Source of the DNA: Hydrangea macrophylla
Lineage: Eukaryota; Streptophyta; Magnoliopsida; Cornales; Hydrangeaceae
DNA: 64,000 bases
Direction: 5' to 3'
Assembly (NCBI GenBank): GCA_033977485.1
Contig: CM066998.1
Location: 60,618,274 to 60,682,273 of the forward strand
This document shows, piece by piece, positions 38,820 through 50,820 of this stretch (position 1 is its first letter; every line of letters begins with the position of its first letter). Under the pieces are notes generated by a model. The model did no database searches, was not told the DNA's origin, and worked only from the letters and a program-made list of their open reading frames with translations. A program made the position numbers and the translations under genes.

Positions 38820-40150
38820 CTTTGCTAAGCATGTGTCATGTATCAGAATTGAGTGCAGCCACAACTATAGCGAGTGAGTAAATGAGCTGACATGGTCAAA
38901 AAATTATTTAAATAATGAAAAATTTAGTGGGAAATCTCATTCTACCAGTGTTTGTTATAATAGACCCATCAATTGGTACTTCCCAATGAAAGACCCTATA
39001 ATTGTGAATGTTGTTAGAGATTAGTCCACAATCCCCAATTATAGATAGTTTTAGTGACTTTTTTACCCCTATACATATACACAGGCATACATATATAGAA
39101 ATATATATATATATGGTAATAACTCTATTTTTAAAGATCCCATTGATTTGCATATCAAATATATGGAAATAAAATCCCATAACTTTAGCCTTGTACATTA
39201 TGGGTCTTTTGATTATTTCTAACGCCATTTTTATGTGGGTATCCCATTTTTGTATGTTCTACCAATAATCATTGATCACATAGCATATTAATATGTTACT
39301 ATGCACCATACATTTATGCGAGTATTGAATTTTACACTGCAACTAGTTCATTTTACACTGCAATTGGTTTATTAGTGTAAAATTTTACACTGCAACTGGT
39401 TTGTTTTTACATTGCAACTAGTTCATTAGTGTGAAATTTTATACTCCAATTGGTTAAACTCAATCCCATAATCTTGCATATATTTTGGGAAGTTACCAAA
39501 CTTATTTTATACTGTAATTGGTCAAACTCAATCCCATAATTTTGGGAAGTTACTAAATCTTGCATATATTTTAGGAATTAAGTTACTAAATGCCATAATT
39601 GTAGGGCTTTATACGTTAGAATCTGTTTAATATTACACATCTTTTTTAATTTCGTATTTCACCATTCTTGGGTGATCTAACAGTCATTCATCACCATCAC
39701 AAAAAAAAAAATTGTGTTAAATTTCACACTAGAATGAATATAAGTGTTAAATTTCACACTCATATTCGAGTTATTCAACAAAGGAACACTGTCTTATCAC
39801 AAATTCATTTGCACATGAGTGTTAAATTTTATATTACAACCTTTTGAACCATATCATTTGAACTACAACATAGTATACAGTTACACATCACAACTTTTGA
39901 AGCAAGAACAAGAGTGTTAAATTTTACACTACAACCTTTTGGACCACAACCTTTGAACCACAACATAATATACAATCGGATTCCATTGTATAGCTTGAGA
40001 AGAGCAAATCCGGTATTGCCATTGTTGTTGAAACCCAGAAAGCTTTCAAGCATCATAAGTCAAAACATCAACCGAAACAATCACCAACATCGAATCGGGC
40101 GAGTACTTCGCAAGTTGGGGCACAATAATCAAGAACACCCTTGTTCCTCT
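38820..40150. other. AT-rich intergenic with TTTTACACTGCAACT repeats
   Basis: 39330-39450 has several copies of TTTTACACTGCAACTRGTT, and 39715-39925 has GTGTTAAATTTYACACT. These look like decayed subterminal repeats of a mobile element, but no termini are clear. No gene. Confidence 0.4.
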
Positions 40151-40153
40151 GTA

Positions 40154-40400
40154 TCAATTCAGCCTGGACTCGCCTGGGTTCTGCCTAGCGCCGGCGATGA
40201 CGATACAGAGAGCGGATCCGACGATGATCTTGGTCCTCGAGTAGTCCACGTCGGCCATGATCTTGGTCCCCGGGAGGAGCGCGGCGGCGTATTTGAGACT
40301 GAGCATCTCGCCATGGAGTTTATCTGGCTTGCGTCGACTAGCGTGAGGTCGCCGGAGAGGTCCTGTGTGAGGATGGTCTGAGCTATGGCCTGAGCTTTCT
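40154..40400. other. GC-rich island of unknown origin
   Basis: About 240 bases near 55-60% GC, open in several frames on both strands, in otherwise AT-rich DNA. The minus-strand reading ends in a segment with MLSLKYAAALLPGTKIMADV, which has normal protein composition. I do not recognise it. It could be a captured exon fragment. It runs directly into a (GA)n tract. Confidence 0.35.
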
Positions 40401-40413
40401 CTCTCTAAACAGG

Positions 40414-40414
<1 letters not shown>

Positions 40415-40469
<55 letters not shown>
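40415..40469 (+). repeat. (GA)n microsatellite
   Basis: About 27 uninterrupted GA units next to the GC-rich island. Confidence 0.95.
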
Positions 40470-40472
<3 letters not shown>

Positions 40473-40489
40473 TGTTGATGCATATATAA

Positions 40490-41749
40490 TGTGATTTATT
40501 CTCATTTAGGTATTTGGGATTTGAATTTTGAAAACCCCTAAAATAGTTGGGGTTATTAATTGCAGTTTTGAATGAGAAATGGAAAGGGTAGTTTGGTCCA
40601 AATTTTGTGGTGTGGACTTCAGACGAAATTGTTTCATACGTTGGGCCTATTGCAAGAAACCTAGAGTAAAATGGACATTATACTAATTAACTCTTAAATA
40701 ATTTGGGTTATATTTTGAAATTCATACAAATGGCTGACATGGTAAAAAAATTATTTAAATAACAAACGGCTATATTTTAAAATGTTAGACAAAGGGCTGT
40801 ATTTTTTGAAATTATTTAAAATGGCTATATTTCGTAAGTTTTTAAATATCAGATATAACTGTTAGATTTTTTTTTATTTTGTATAATTAGTAAATAATTT
40901 CTATAAATTCTCATTCTTTTCTCTCAAGTTAATTTTTAGTAGTTTTTCACATTACTTGGTTCAACTCACACCATGGATTAACGTCCTCTATTTTTTAACA
41001 CTCAATTCAACCCACATTTTAACTACCAACCATTACTTCAAATTGACTCTCAATCACATTCACAACCATCGTAATATGATTCTCAGACGTTTTTCACAGC
41101 AATACATGTTCAATCCACAACACCCACCTATTGGGAAAGTGAGAATTGAAGCAACGAGGAAGATAAGATTGAGTTCCGAAGTGAATCACTGTACATCGAA
41201 AGATTCAAACCCTAGCTTTTAGAGTATGCGATCTGTTTTTACAGTCCTTACATTCAAACCTCCAACAAACCATTGTGTTTATCCTCATTGTGAGTTTCAA
41301 TTCCTTTTTCCGTGAACAATTTGTTGCAGAAATAGCATATTCAATTCCTGGCGGCATTGTTGTTGTTGTTAATTTGTAGCAGCAGCTCCAATATCCAAGA
41401 AGATTGAAAACGCCGAGTAAACAAACAAAGATGAAAAAAGTCGAGCTAAGAACAAGAACCAGAACGCAAGAACGAAAGCTGAAAATGAAAATGGGGCTCA
41501 AGTGGCTATTGCTTTGAGTATAGAGTAACAACCTGATTATCTTGAGTTCTTCCCGTGTCAAGCTAACAGAATGATCAATCAATTATTCAGTTTCAATTTC
41601 CCGCCCAATTTCCCACCCCCTGCTTATGAATAACTTTGTCAAAATCATGGTCAAACCTACCCCTTAACAAACTCCTTTTATTCTTCCTTTTTTTTTAAAA
41701 AAAAAAGACTTAACAAATTCCTTTAAAATTGTTAACTAACTAAAGACTA
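40490..41749. other. Intergenic, no supported gene
   Basis: AT-rich. 41050-41620 has somewhat balanced composition and a 125-residue minus-strand frame (41582-41205), but no recognisable motif. I do not call it. Confidence 0.4.
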
Positions 41750-41942
41750 CTCCCTCCGTTTCAAAATAAGTGTCAACTACCTTTTTGCACGTAATTTAAG
41801 AAAATAATAACTTGTGGATATTTATTCACCTTTTGGGGTGGCACATTATCAACCACACATTTTTATCCAAAATAAAAAGTGGACACTTATTTTGGAACAT
41901 CCAAAAAAGGAAAGGTGGACATTTATTTTGGAACGAAGGGAG
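41750..41942. mobile_element. Stowaway MITE 2
   Basis: Ends CTCCCTCCGTTTCAAAATAA and, inverted, CTCCCTTCGTTCCAAAATAA, flanked by TA (41748-41749 and 41943-41944). 193 bases. Confidence 0.9.
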
Positions 41943-41944
41943 TA

Positions 41945-42796
41945 TTTATTTTTTAGTGAGTAAAGTTAATTTATATACTTCCCCAATTTTGTATGCCAAA
42001 TAATTTCCTAAAACGCATGTGACATTGGGGATTATTCACCCTCAATTATAGTGGGACCACTTCAATATCCTTCCACGATCAAAAAATCACATAGATCCCA
42101 CTATTACACGTATTTGGGACATATAAAATAAAATAAATGTGAGAAATGCATATTTTTTTACTCAATATTATATGGCTTAATTACATTTATACCCTTCTAG
42201 TTTGGGCTTTGTGTCAATTTTGGTTATTTTTAAGTGATGAGATGGTAGGTCATGTAGAGATATTAAGATGAGGGTTATTTAAGGAATATAATGGGCAGGT
42301 GCATGTAAAAAAACCAAATTGTTTTAGTTTATATTACAGTGGTGGTGTAGAAAATAAAGAAGGCGGGATGTAAATAGCTAGAATTTCTCCATTTTTCATT
42401 TAGGTCAAAATTGCAGCGAAAAAATTTGCAGAACTCCGTAAAATCGGAATCATGTAAATGAAGAAATTTAAACAGCTCTAAGATGAAGCAAATAGCAAGA
42501 TATTCAACAGGAAAATGTCGAAGGAGCATAAAGCAAATCTTCATTTATAAGATCTAAATAAAACAATGACAATACGAACCAACAAGTAACATTTTACCTT
42601 ATGCCATATCTGATTGTTGAGGAAATATTGTAAATATGTAAGCAGGAAAAATAAAAGAAACAACGGGGTATTAAAATCACTGCCATTACAGTTTAAATGA
42701 TAGTGGAATACGATTTTAAAAGGGCATTTTGGCCAAATAAAAAGTCAAGGACTTTTGGAGTTAAAAAAAAATCCATATATCTATGATAAGAAATAG
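41945..42796. other. AT-rich intergenic
   Basis: No gene. A fragment near 42180-42225 (acatttatacccttctagtttgggctttgtgtca) resembles the MITE family at 1469 and 2098. Confidence 0.4.
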
Positions 42797-42925
42797 GGAA
42801 CTATGCCAAATGTGGTTCAGTTATGACAAATGTGGCTCAGTTATGAGTCAGTTATGAGAAATGTGGTTCAGTTATGAGAATTGTGGCTCACTGTTATGAG
42901 TCAGTTATGACAAATATGGTTGGGA
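42797..42925. repeat. Short tandem repeat (CAGTTATGACAAATGTGG unit)
   Basis: About six imperfect copies of a 15-22 base unit built from 'ggytcagttatga(g/c)aaatgtg' and 'gagtcagttatga', just left of the LTR element. Confidence 0.75.
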
Positions 42926-42977
42926 GTTAACATCCACCCCTTTTTGAGGGAGTTATTATAGTCTCGCCCTAAGTTGT

Positions 42978-43569
42978 TGTTGGAAATTTAACACGCGGAA
43001 CTAAATTTTCCCAAATAAACACACACATGAGCAGTAATTAAACATGCACACCAAAGAAAAGACATACAGATTTCTACGTGGTTCGGCCAAACACCTGCCT
43101 ACGTCCACACCTGAGAGATCCATTCTTTCACTATTGAGTAAAATATAGTACAAGTTACATGAATTAAATCCCATAACCCAAATACAAAACCCTTGTACTC
43201 TCCCCACTCAATACCCCAAAGAACATGACACAATTAATCACTGTAACATAGAGAAATCACAGAGATAAAGAAATACTCATCCCTACCTCACATCCCTATA
43301 ACGCTGTGAATACCCCTCACAGAAAACCCCAATAATTAATCTCTCTCACCCTAGACCATGCACCCCCATGAGGGGAGACCCCCAACTTGGTACACCAAGG
43401 GCTTTTTTAAATTCCTATACAACATCCATATATATAGAGTTTGAAACCCATTACTTATTGGACAAGTAATACAACTCTATCATAAAGGAAACCAAATCAC
43501 AATAGGAATCTAGCCAAATCACAATCCCTAAATTAATGGGATTATCCCACATGTGATATAATCCCAACA
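42978..43569 (-). repeat. 3' LTR (left copy)
   Basis: Plus-strand edges TGTTGGAAATTTAACACG and ATAATCCCAACA. Differs from the right copy by GGAAATT/GGGAATT, a missing CA pair in the (CA)n tract, and C/T at about 43366. Confidence 0.92.
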
Positions 43570-43586
43570 ATCACCCCCTCTATCAC
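43570..43586 (-). other. Polypurine tract of the non-autonomous LTR element
   Basis: The minus strand reads GTGATAGAGGGGGTGAT immediately before the 3' LTR. Confidence 0.75.
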
Positions 43587-44781
43587 TTGTGGGGAAACTG
43601 TCCAATCAATTTATCACACATGATCAGCACCCCCTCAACTGGAGCACCCATAAAGCTGACGACCTTGTAACCGTTTGCCATTGGCCGTCTTCCATACCAT
43701 CGTGCACACCTCGAATCAATATGGTCTCAACACCTCCGATTCGTCAAACCGCGGCCAATACATGTGCGCTACCCCAAGTTAATTATACGCATTAACTCCA
43801 CCAGAGAAGAGCCTCGACCTCTCATTCTCCCAAAGCAGGATTTCCCCTCACCATCGTCTGAACAGTGAACAAACCATCCACACACTCACTTATATAAGAA
43901 TTTTTCATCGAGAATTTGGGAGTACAACTCTACCAACCAGACGACACAAACCATCCACATTTCTCTCAACCGCTGTGTGTGATTTCAGTAACAATATTAG
44001 ATTCCTCCGCAACTTTGGGATCAATATCACACCACCCAAATAGCGAACCTGCTCCAAAAATATTTGACCAACGTTCCTACGTGCAGTATCCTAACAATTA
44101 CCTCTGTCGGATAATTGCGCCTGTGTCTGCCCCCGCCTTCTTGGAACCCATCAAATTATTTTCTCCAGAAGCACATACTTACCGTACATGGAATCTAACA
44201 ACTCAAGAGAAAATGCCCGTATGAGTGCAATGTGAGAACCTCTCCACTATACACAACCTGTTACAATCACAGTAGCATCAAAATTATTTTTCTACCCTAG
44301 ATCCCAACCTGCTACAATATATATAGGACCTATCACCAAGAAAAATAAATTTCAATTCATACAGAATCTTGCAAATCTGTACCCACCGATAAATTCGAAG
44401 CGCCCAAAAACCTTAGGACATCTCCGACCCGAATTTCAAGTAACATAGCTATGCACACTAACTACTTAAAATTCCAACCAATCAAGAGTCTTGATTTCGT
44501 TGCACCTTGCCACATGGGATCACTCCCTTACCAAGCTTACTCACCACTGTAACCATTTGTAATTCCTTACAAATCTAGGAAGTCATGCATCATCACATGA
44601 CTGCTCACAATCCGAGAACAAGCCAAGTAATCCATGTCGTACCATAAAAGCAATTGAATAGGTCACTGTTGTCCCGCTACTCCCATCGTGTATTTTTTAT
44701 TTTCCCTGCTTTTCTTTTTCCACCGTGCTGTTAATCTCCACTGCCACTGTGCGCCTCTGTCACCATGATCTAACAACCATA

Positions 44782-44793
44782 GCTCTGATACCA
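44782..44793 (-). other. Primer-binding site of the non-autonomous LTR element
   Basis: The minus strand reads TGGTATCAGAGC two bases after the end of the 5' LTR, matching initiator tRNA-Met. Confidence 0.88.
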
Positions 44794-44795
44794 CT

Positions 44796-45389
44796 TGTTG
44801 GGAATTTAACACGCGGAACTAAATTTTCCCAAATAAACACACACACATGAGCAGTAATTAAACATGCACACCAAAGAAAAGACATACAGATTTCTACGTG
44901 GTTCGGCCAAACACCTGCCTACGTCCACACCTGAGAGATCCATTCTTTCACTATTGAGTAAAATATAGTACAAGTTACATGAATTAAATCCCATAACCCA
45001 AATACAAAACCCTTGTACTCTCCCCACTCAATACCCCAAAGAACATGACACAATTAATCACTGTAACATAGAGAAATCACAGAGATAAAGAAATACTCAT
45101 CCCTACCTCACATCCCTATAACGCTGTGAATACCCCTCACAGAAAACCCCAATAATTAATCTCTCTCACCCTAGACCATGCACCCCTATGAGGGGAGACC
45201 CCCAACTTGGTACACCAAGGGCTTTTTTAAATTCCTATACAACATCCATATATATAGAGTTTGAAACCCATTACTTATTGGACAAGTAATACAACTCTAT
45301 CATAAAGGAAACCAAATCACAATAGGAATCTAGCCAAATCACAATCCCTAAATTAATGGGATTATCCCACATGTGATATAATCCCAACA
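44796..45389 (-). repeat. 5' LTR (right copy)
   Basis: Same edges as the left copy. On the minus strand it begins TGTTGGGATTATATCACATG and leads directly to the primer site. Confidence 0.92.
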
Positions 45390-45394
45390 GTTGT

Positions 45395-45728
45395 GACTAT
45401 CTTTTTCATAAAATTAGAAAATAAATGAGTTTAAACATGAAAATTTCATCACTTTGTGTACCAAATCAACAAAATAATCATTGTTTTGAAAACTATTTGG
45501 GGAACAAATTTGCTCACCCAAATTTTCTGGGTGAGCCAATTTGTTCTGATATTTTCCGTGACTCAACTGTCTCGGAAATTCGGAATCTGTTACTGTGCAG
45601 TTAATACAAGCCATTCTGGCAAACAAAAAAAAAAAATCCAATTTTAATTCAATTTTTTTTTAATCTTGTAATGGATGGCATAGAAAGGAAGGTGCCTCAG
45701 TTATTTTATATCTGCATGAAGATCATGC
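45395..45728. other. Intergenic with a segment repeated at 62.1 kb
   Basis: 45603-45695 (aatacaagccattctgg, poly-A, ccaattttaat, ggatggcatagaaagga) is closely similar to 62118-62196, so both are copies of one repeat. No gene. Confidence 0.5.
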
Positions 45729-47410
45729 TGTTAGTAGTATGTCCTAAAAGCCAATTAGATTGGAGTAGTATTTTAGGAATATTACATTGTAATAATAGTT
45801 TCATATTAATAAAGGGCAAGATTATTATTTATCATTATTGTTGTTTAACATTTATATGATATGTCCATAGAATTAAAATTGAGAATGTATGTACTTAAAG
45901 AGTTAAGGAACAAGACCATATACTTCTCAGTTGCTTTATTCTAAAATTGTTCTTAGTCGTAGGATTATTAAATTGGGCATTTGATAATCCGGTTAGACTA
46001 ACATGTGCCATGTTTATTTTATATGATAAAATATGACTAGTCTTAAGTCATCAGTGTGGGGACGCTGGAACAGACATATGGGTGCTTGTTATAGAACAAG
46101 TTCACTGAACGTGATCAACTATTAGGAAAATTCAAATGGAGTTTTATTTGTCTATCAATGGATTGTTCTTAGTTACAGTGGTACAAGTAATCCTTAGACC
46201 TGAGACATTACTGTTGTCTTGTGTATAAGTTATTATGCTTTAACGTGCACGATGTTTATGTTTTAATCAAAGGCATATTCATGTACTGTTGGGTATAGTA
46301 AGTTATACATGGAGACATGTGAATGTACAACAAGGAATCTATCACTCTCAAGTGCGAGAGTGAATGTCCTATGTGATATTCTATGATATATCTCAAGTAA
46401 AGCTCCCTGGCCAGGGCAGGGTGAGAATTAGAAAGAGTTTTCTAATTTCACCAAATAGAGAAATATCAATTAGTTCGAGAACATATAATTAAACCGGGGT
46501 TTGATAATATGTCCATTACCCAAGAGATTTAATTGGGACATTGTTTGATAGAAGGATTGAATTGTATGGTAACTGTTAACGGAAATGTTCACTATTTTTC
46601 AGACTGTCTGGGGTGTGTCATGATATACTGCTAGGTGTCACTCATGACTAGTGGAAGCTCAGAAATAATAAATATTAATATTAATTATTTCTACAAGGGA
46701 GAATTAGAAGATGTTCTAATTTAAATTAATTAGAAAGGGTTCTAATTGTAATACTTTAAAGTATTAGTACCTACTACCAGATTAGTATGAACCTAAAGGG
46801 TCACACACAAAAGGGCAATGTGTAATTGGAAGAAGTTGTGAGGGTCTACTTGATATTAAGTTGTTAATATGGAAGTAGAATAATAATACTATTAATTTAT
46901 ATTTGATTTAAGAAAGTTTTCCTAATCAAATATAGTTTCCTAATTAGATTAGGAAAGGGGCTTATAGCATTATTATATATATGAGGTATGGGATACAATA
47001 TGTAAGCTAGCACACTCAATATTTTCCCAAAACTCACATCCTCTTGTTCAAGCCGTACGGTTACATTGGTTTTGAACAAATTTTGTTTTTCTTTAAATTA
47101 ATTATTTGGAGAAATCAAACATTCTTCCCGTTCGTGATTTGCTCGTGTGGATACTTTTAGAGATCGGACGCTTGGACGATTTTAGTGAACTATTCGTGGG
47201 ACGAACTAGATTCAATATTTGTAAAGCACGCTTCAAGGGTAACTATTCGATTAACCCCCTATGGATGTTGTTTATATTTTGTATATATCATAAACTTGAT
47301 CATGGGTTTGGGAAATCATTAAATTTTTGTTTTCCGCTGCGCAAACCTTTAATGGTTCCACATGGTTTTCTTTCACATGCTATATAGAGTTTCTTACAGC
47401 ATTCCCAACA
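45729..47410 (+). mobile_element. Probable solo LTR (~1.7 kb)
   Basis: Starts TGTTAGTAGTATG and ends TTCCCAACA, giving TG...CA ends. A TATA-like TTATATATATGAGG lies at about 46970, and 'tttccgctgcgc'-type sequence lies near the right end, a pattern I associate with LTRs of plant retroelements. No RT or gag nearby. The flanks CATGC and CTAAT do not form a target duplication, so the limits are tentative. Confidence 0.5.
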
Positions 47411-47914
47411 CTAATGAGGTTAAGATGCCATTTTATTTATTTATTCTTTTCAGTTTTCCTTTTGATTAACTGATTGTATAGTGCCATACTAATTTTTTTC
47501 TTTTCTTTTGTATTTTTTTTTTCTCTCTCAATTAGGTCATCTCCAACCCACGAGCCATCACGCTCGTCAATAACCTCAACTGGCAAAATATTTTGAAAGA
47601 GTTATTTTATGGTTTCCAAATGGTTCACGTCATTACATGTAGTAATAAGACCATTTGATTTTATTTGAAGGATATTAAAATAATTTCACTATTATTGTAA
47701 GTGGTCCCATTATAGCATATGTTTGAAAATTATTTGATATATAAAATTTAGAAAGCACAGTATTAATCCACGTTAAAAAGCTATTCTACTTGAGCCCATT
47801 TAAAAAATACCGAGCCTTTATGGGAAAAATAGCTACGATTTGTTACATCATCTCACAACATGATAGAAAGGCTATTTTGGTGCAACCATGCACCTAAGGT
47901 CCTAAAGGTCACGC
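47411..47914. other. Intergenic
   Basis: No supported gene or element. Confidence 0.4.
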
Positions 47915-48497
47915 TAGAGGTGGACACGAGCCGAGCCGAGTTTGCTCGTGAGCTTTTTTACTAGTTTGCGAGCTTGCTCACGAGTTCAAATGAGCTGAGT
48001 TTTCAAGTGATCGCGAGCTTTCTCGCGAGTATTTTAACGAGCTTTTTTGCGCTCCCTTTAAAACTATAGTATAGTTTAATGATAAATCAGTCATTTTATC
48101 AAGCCTATTTACGAGGTGGGTAATGCTATGGGCACATAAATTGTACACATAAAGATCTGGGCTATTCATTTCGATAGAGCCCATGCCTGTATACATGGAA
48201 CCCACCAAAATGAATAGCCCAGATCTTTATGTGCACATTTTATGTGCACCAATCATTACTCTTACGAGGTATGTCGTATTTTCTCTAAAATCATATAGTT
48301 TTATAATAAATATATATACACACATATAAAAGTCACTATACAAGCTTTTTATCAAACCTATTAACGAGCTTTTTTACGAGCTTGCTCGCGAGCCTTAATC
48401 GATCGTTTTCAAGAGCTTAAATGAGCGAGCCGAGCCTAACCTTTGTCGAGCCGAGCTTCGAGCCCTTGTTGAGCGGCTCTGTTCGTGTCTACCCCTA
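47915..48497. mobile_element. hAT-like MITE (GAGCCGAGCCGAG type) hosting a second MITE
   Basis: Ends TAGAGGTGGACACGAGCCG and, inverted, TAGGGGTAGACACGAACAG. Flanks GGTCACGC and AGTCACAC match at 6 of 8. Subterminal GAGCTCG-rich motifs (cgagcttgctcgcgag) on both sides. The core is interrupted by the element at 48118-48261. Confidence 0.7.
48118..48261. mobile_element. Mutator-like MITE nested in the hAT element
   Basis: Perfect 9-base target duplication TTACGAGGT (48109-48117 and 48262-48270). Inverted ends GGGTAATGCTATGGGCACAT / ATGTGCACCAATCATTACTC, with AAAGATCTGGGCTATTCATT repeated inverted. 144 bases. Confidence 0.92.
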
Positions 48498-48880
48498 AGT
48501 CACACTCATTTCATGCGAAAGTATCCCATGTGCCCGTCACATGTGTGACGGATTCATGAAAATCGTTAGATCATGGTAGGGCCCACATGAGATGCACACA
48601 ATCAACGTTTCCCATTAATCCGTCATACATGTGACGGGCTCACGAGATAGTTAATTTTATCTCCTTTCACAGAGAAGGAGGCAAGACTACTGCTAATCTT
48701 TCCTTCAAAGATATACACAAAAATTGGAAGATGCCTAAAAATCACTAAGTGATATATTCTTTCCATAGAAAATATGTATATATATGTGTATATATATATT
48801 TTAAGAATCATGGAAAATAATCTACCGGTTAAGTATTACAAATTAGCTTAAAATTTTCAATACTTAAAATTGATTACTTA
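48498..48880. other. Intergenic with GTCACATGTGTGACGG repeats
   Basis: CCGTCACATGTGTGACGGATTC (about 48535-48555) and CCGTCATACATGTGACGGGCTC (about 48621-48642) are imperfect palindromes in repeat, probably a small decayed element. No gene. Confidence 0.4.
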
Positions 48881-48881
48881 G

Positions 48882-49300
48882 GCCCCGTTTAATAACCATT
48901 TCATTTTTTAGTTTTTGTGTTAGAAATTTTTGTGTTCATTTAATAAAAAAAAAAAATGCATTTAGTAACTTTGTTTTGTTTTTTAAAAAGAGAGAACAAA
49001 AGCAAAAAAAAATGCGTTTGGTGAACTATATTTTTGTGTCAAAATTCTATAACTTCTTAGTAAAATGACTAGTTTGCCCTTAAAACTTCAAAATGACATA
49101 ACTTGTTTTAAAAAAAATTAAGGTCTGTTTGATAACCATTTTGTTTTGGTTTTTTTTTTGTTTTTGTTTTCATTTTTTTGAAAATGGCAATAAAAAAAAC
49201 GTTTGGTAAACTTAATTTTGTTTTTTTTTTTTGTCAAAAACATTTTCAAAAAAGGGACCAAAAATGAAAACAAAAATTAACAGCTTCTAAAAAAAGCAAA
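48882..49300. repeat. hAT-like A/T-rich MITE remnants
   Basis: Two starts of the 'GGCCCCGTTTAATAACCATTT / GGTCTGTTTGATAACCATTT' type (48882 and 49123), each followed by T-rich and A-rich foldback sequence, related to the element at 6113. Termini are incomplete. Confidence 0.45.
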
Positions 49301-50050
49301 ATTGATTTTGGTATCCAAGATTACTATTTTGCCCTTACAAATTTTAAAAGCCATAACTATTTAACATTAAACCAAAATTGAACGTTGTCAGGCTCATACA
49401 TTTTTTTTTGTTGGGACCAAAAAAGTATATAATCGCAAAATAACCAAATTGCCCTTAGATATTACATTTAATAAATTAAAAAAAAATCAAGTCTTCAATA
49501 ACACAAGGTGACATATCCAAAAGTTATTCGAGGTTCTGGATTTAATGGCGGGGTTCATTTGGTCTGAATCTATTTGTAAAATGACTATTTTGCCCTTGAT
49601 ATTTCAAAATGCCATAACTTGTTAAAATTAAACTAGAATTGAACGTTGTCAGAGCCTATGAACTCACTCTAATATTAAGACCATTTGGGGAGCTAAAAAG
49701 CATATATAGTAAAATGACCAAATTGCCCTTAGATCTTACACATAAGAAGTTAACATTGTTAAAATCTTCAATTAATACGGAATGACATACTCTTATGTTT
49801 TTCGACTTTCTGGATCCAATGGTAGGGTCCATTTGACCTGAATATATTTGTAAAATAACTATTTTGCCCTTCAAATTTTAAAATGCTACAGCTCGTTAAG
49901 ACTAAGATAGAATTGAACGCCATCAAAGCCTATGAGCTCATATTTATGATAAAGAACATTTGGGACCTAAAGAGTACATATATGGTAAAATGACCAAATT
50001 GCCCTTGGATTTACATATACGAAGTTAACATTGTTAAAGACTTCAAATAA
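49300..50050. repeat. Tandem array 1, ~275-bp unit
   Basis: AAAATGACCAAATTGCCCTT recurs at about 49437, 49710 and 49987, spacing about 275. 'TGGATTTAATGG..GGTTCATTTGGTCTGAAT' phrases recur with the same period. About 2.7 degenerate copies. No protein. Confidence 0.8.
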
Positions 50051-50820
50051 TACAAAAATTGAACTTAGGGCTTTTTTGGGGAGAGCTTTTAAAAGTTCTA
50101 GAATGGAGCTTTAATAGAAGCTCAATGTTGCTTTTTGATTTCATGATGTTTTTTTGAAGAGTAATGTGTCATTTGTACAAATTATCAAACAACTTCATAA
50201 AAATTTTATCAGCTACTTTTAAAAAGCCACGTGGAGGCCAAACTAAGGCTTAGTCTGGCCTCCATTATAGTGCTTTTCCTTTTTTAAAGCACAATTTTAT
50301 GTTAATTTATTTGGTAACTAGTTTATGAGCTTTGCAAAAATTAAACTTAGGACTTTTTTGGGGTGAGCTTTTAAAAGCTCTAGAATTGAGCTTTTAAAAG
50401 CTCAAGGTTGCTTTTTGGTTTCATGATGTCTATTTGAAGAGTAATATGTTACTTGTATAAAATTATCAAACAATTTAGTAATAAATTTTATAAGCTCCTT
50501 TTAAAAAGTCGCGCGGGGCAAACTAAAGCTTAGTTTGGCCCCCACGTGGTGCTTCTCCTTTTTTAAAGCACAATTTCATGTTAATTCATTTGGTAACTAG
50601 TTTATGACCTCTGCAAAAATTGAACTTAGGGCTTTTTTGGAGAGAGCTTTTAAAAGCTCTAGAATGGAGCTTTTAAAAGCTCGAGTTTGCTTTTTGGATT
50701 CATGATGTCTTTTTGAAGAGTAGTGTGTCACTTGTATAAAATTATCAAAGAACTTAGTAATAAATTTCAGAAGCTCCTTTTAAAAAGCCACGTGGGGGCC
50801 AAACTAAGCCTAAGTCTATT
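50051..50820. repeat. Tandem array 2, ~280-bp unit with AGCTTTTAAAAGCT palindromes
   Basis: AAAAATTGAACTTAGGGCTTTTTTGG-type starts lie at about 50053, 50336 and 50613 (spacing 277-283). Each unit has AGCTTTTAAAAGCT, a 14-base perfect palindrome, twice around CTAGAATGG (clear in units 2 and 3, decayed in 1), and ends near 'gccacgtgggggccaaact'. Follows array 1 directly. Confidence 0.8.

Larger units (their letters stand above)
42978..45389 (-). mobile_element. Young non-autonomous LTR element (TRIM/LARD-like)
   Basis: Two near-identical LTRs of about 592 and 594 bases flank a 1226-base interior with no gag, protease, integrase or RT. The 5-base target duplication GTTGT is perfect (42973-42977 and 45390-45394). 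Minus orientation is shown by a primer site TGGTATCAGAGC next to the right LTR and a purine tract (GATAGAGGGGGTGA) next to the left LTR. Only about four differences separate the LTRs, so the insertion is recent. It must borrow replication proteins. Interior open frames are not recognisable proteins. Confidence 0.92.

Noticed and set aside
38267..38877. Pro/Arg/Gly-rich frames on both strands
   Set aside because: They fall within the GC-rich hAT MITE and reflect its CCCCGCC repeats.
41205..41582. 125-residue minus-strand frame
   Set aside because: No recognisable motif, odd composition, no splice or promoter context.
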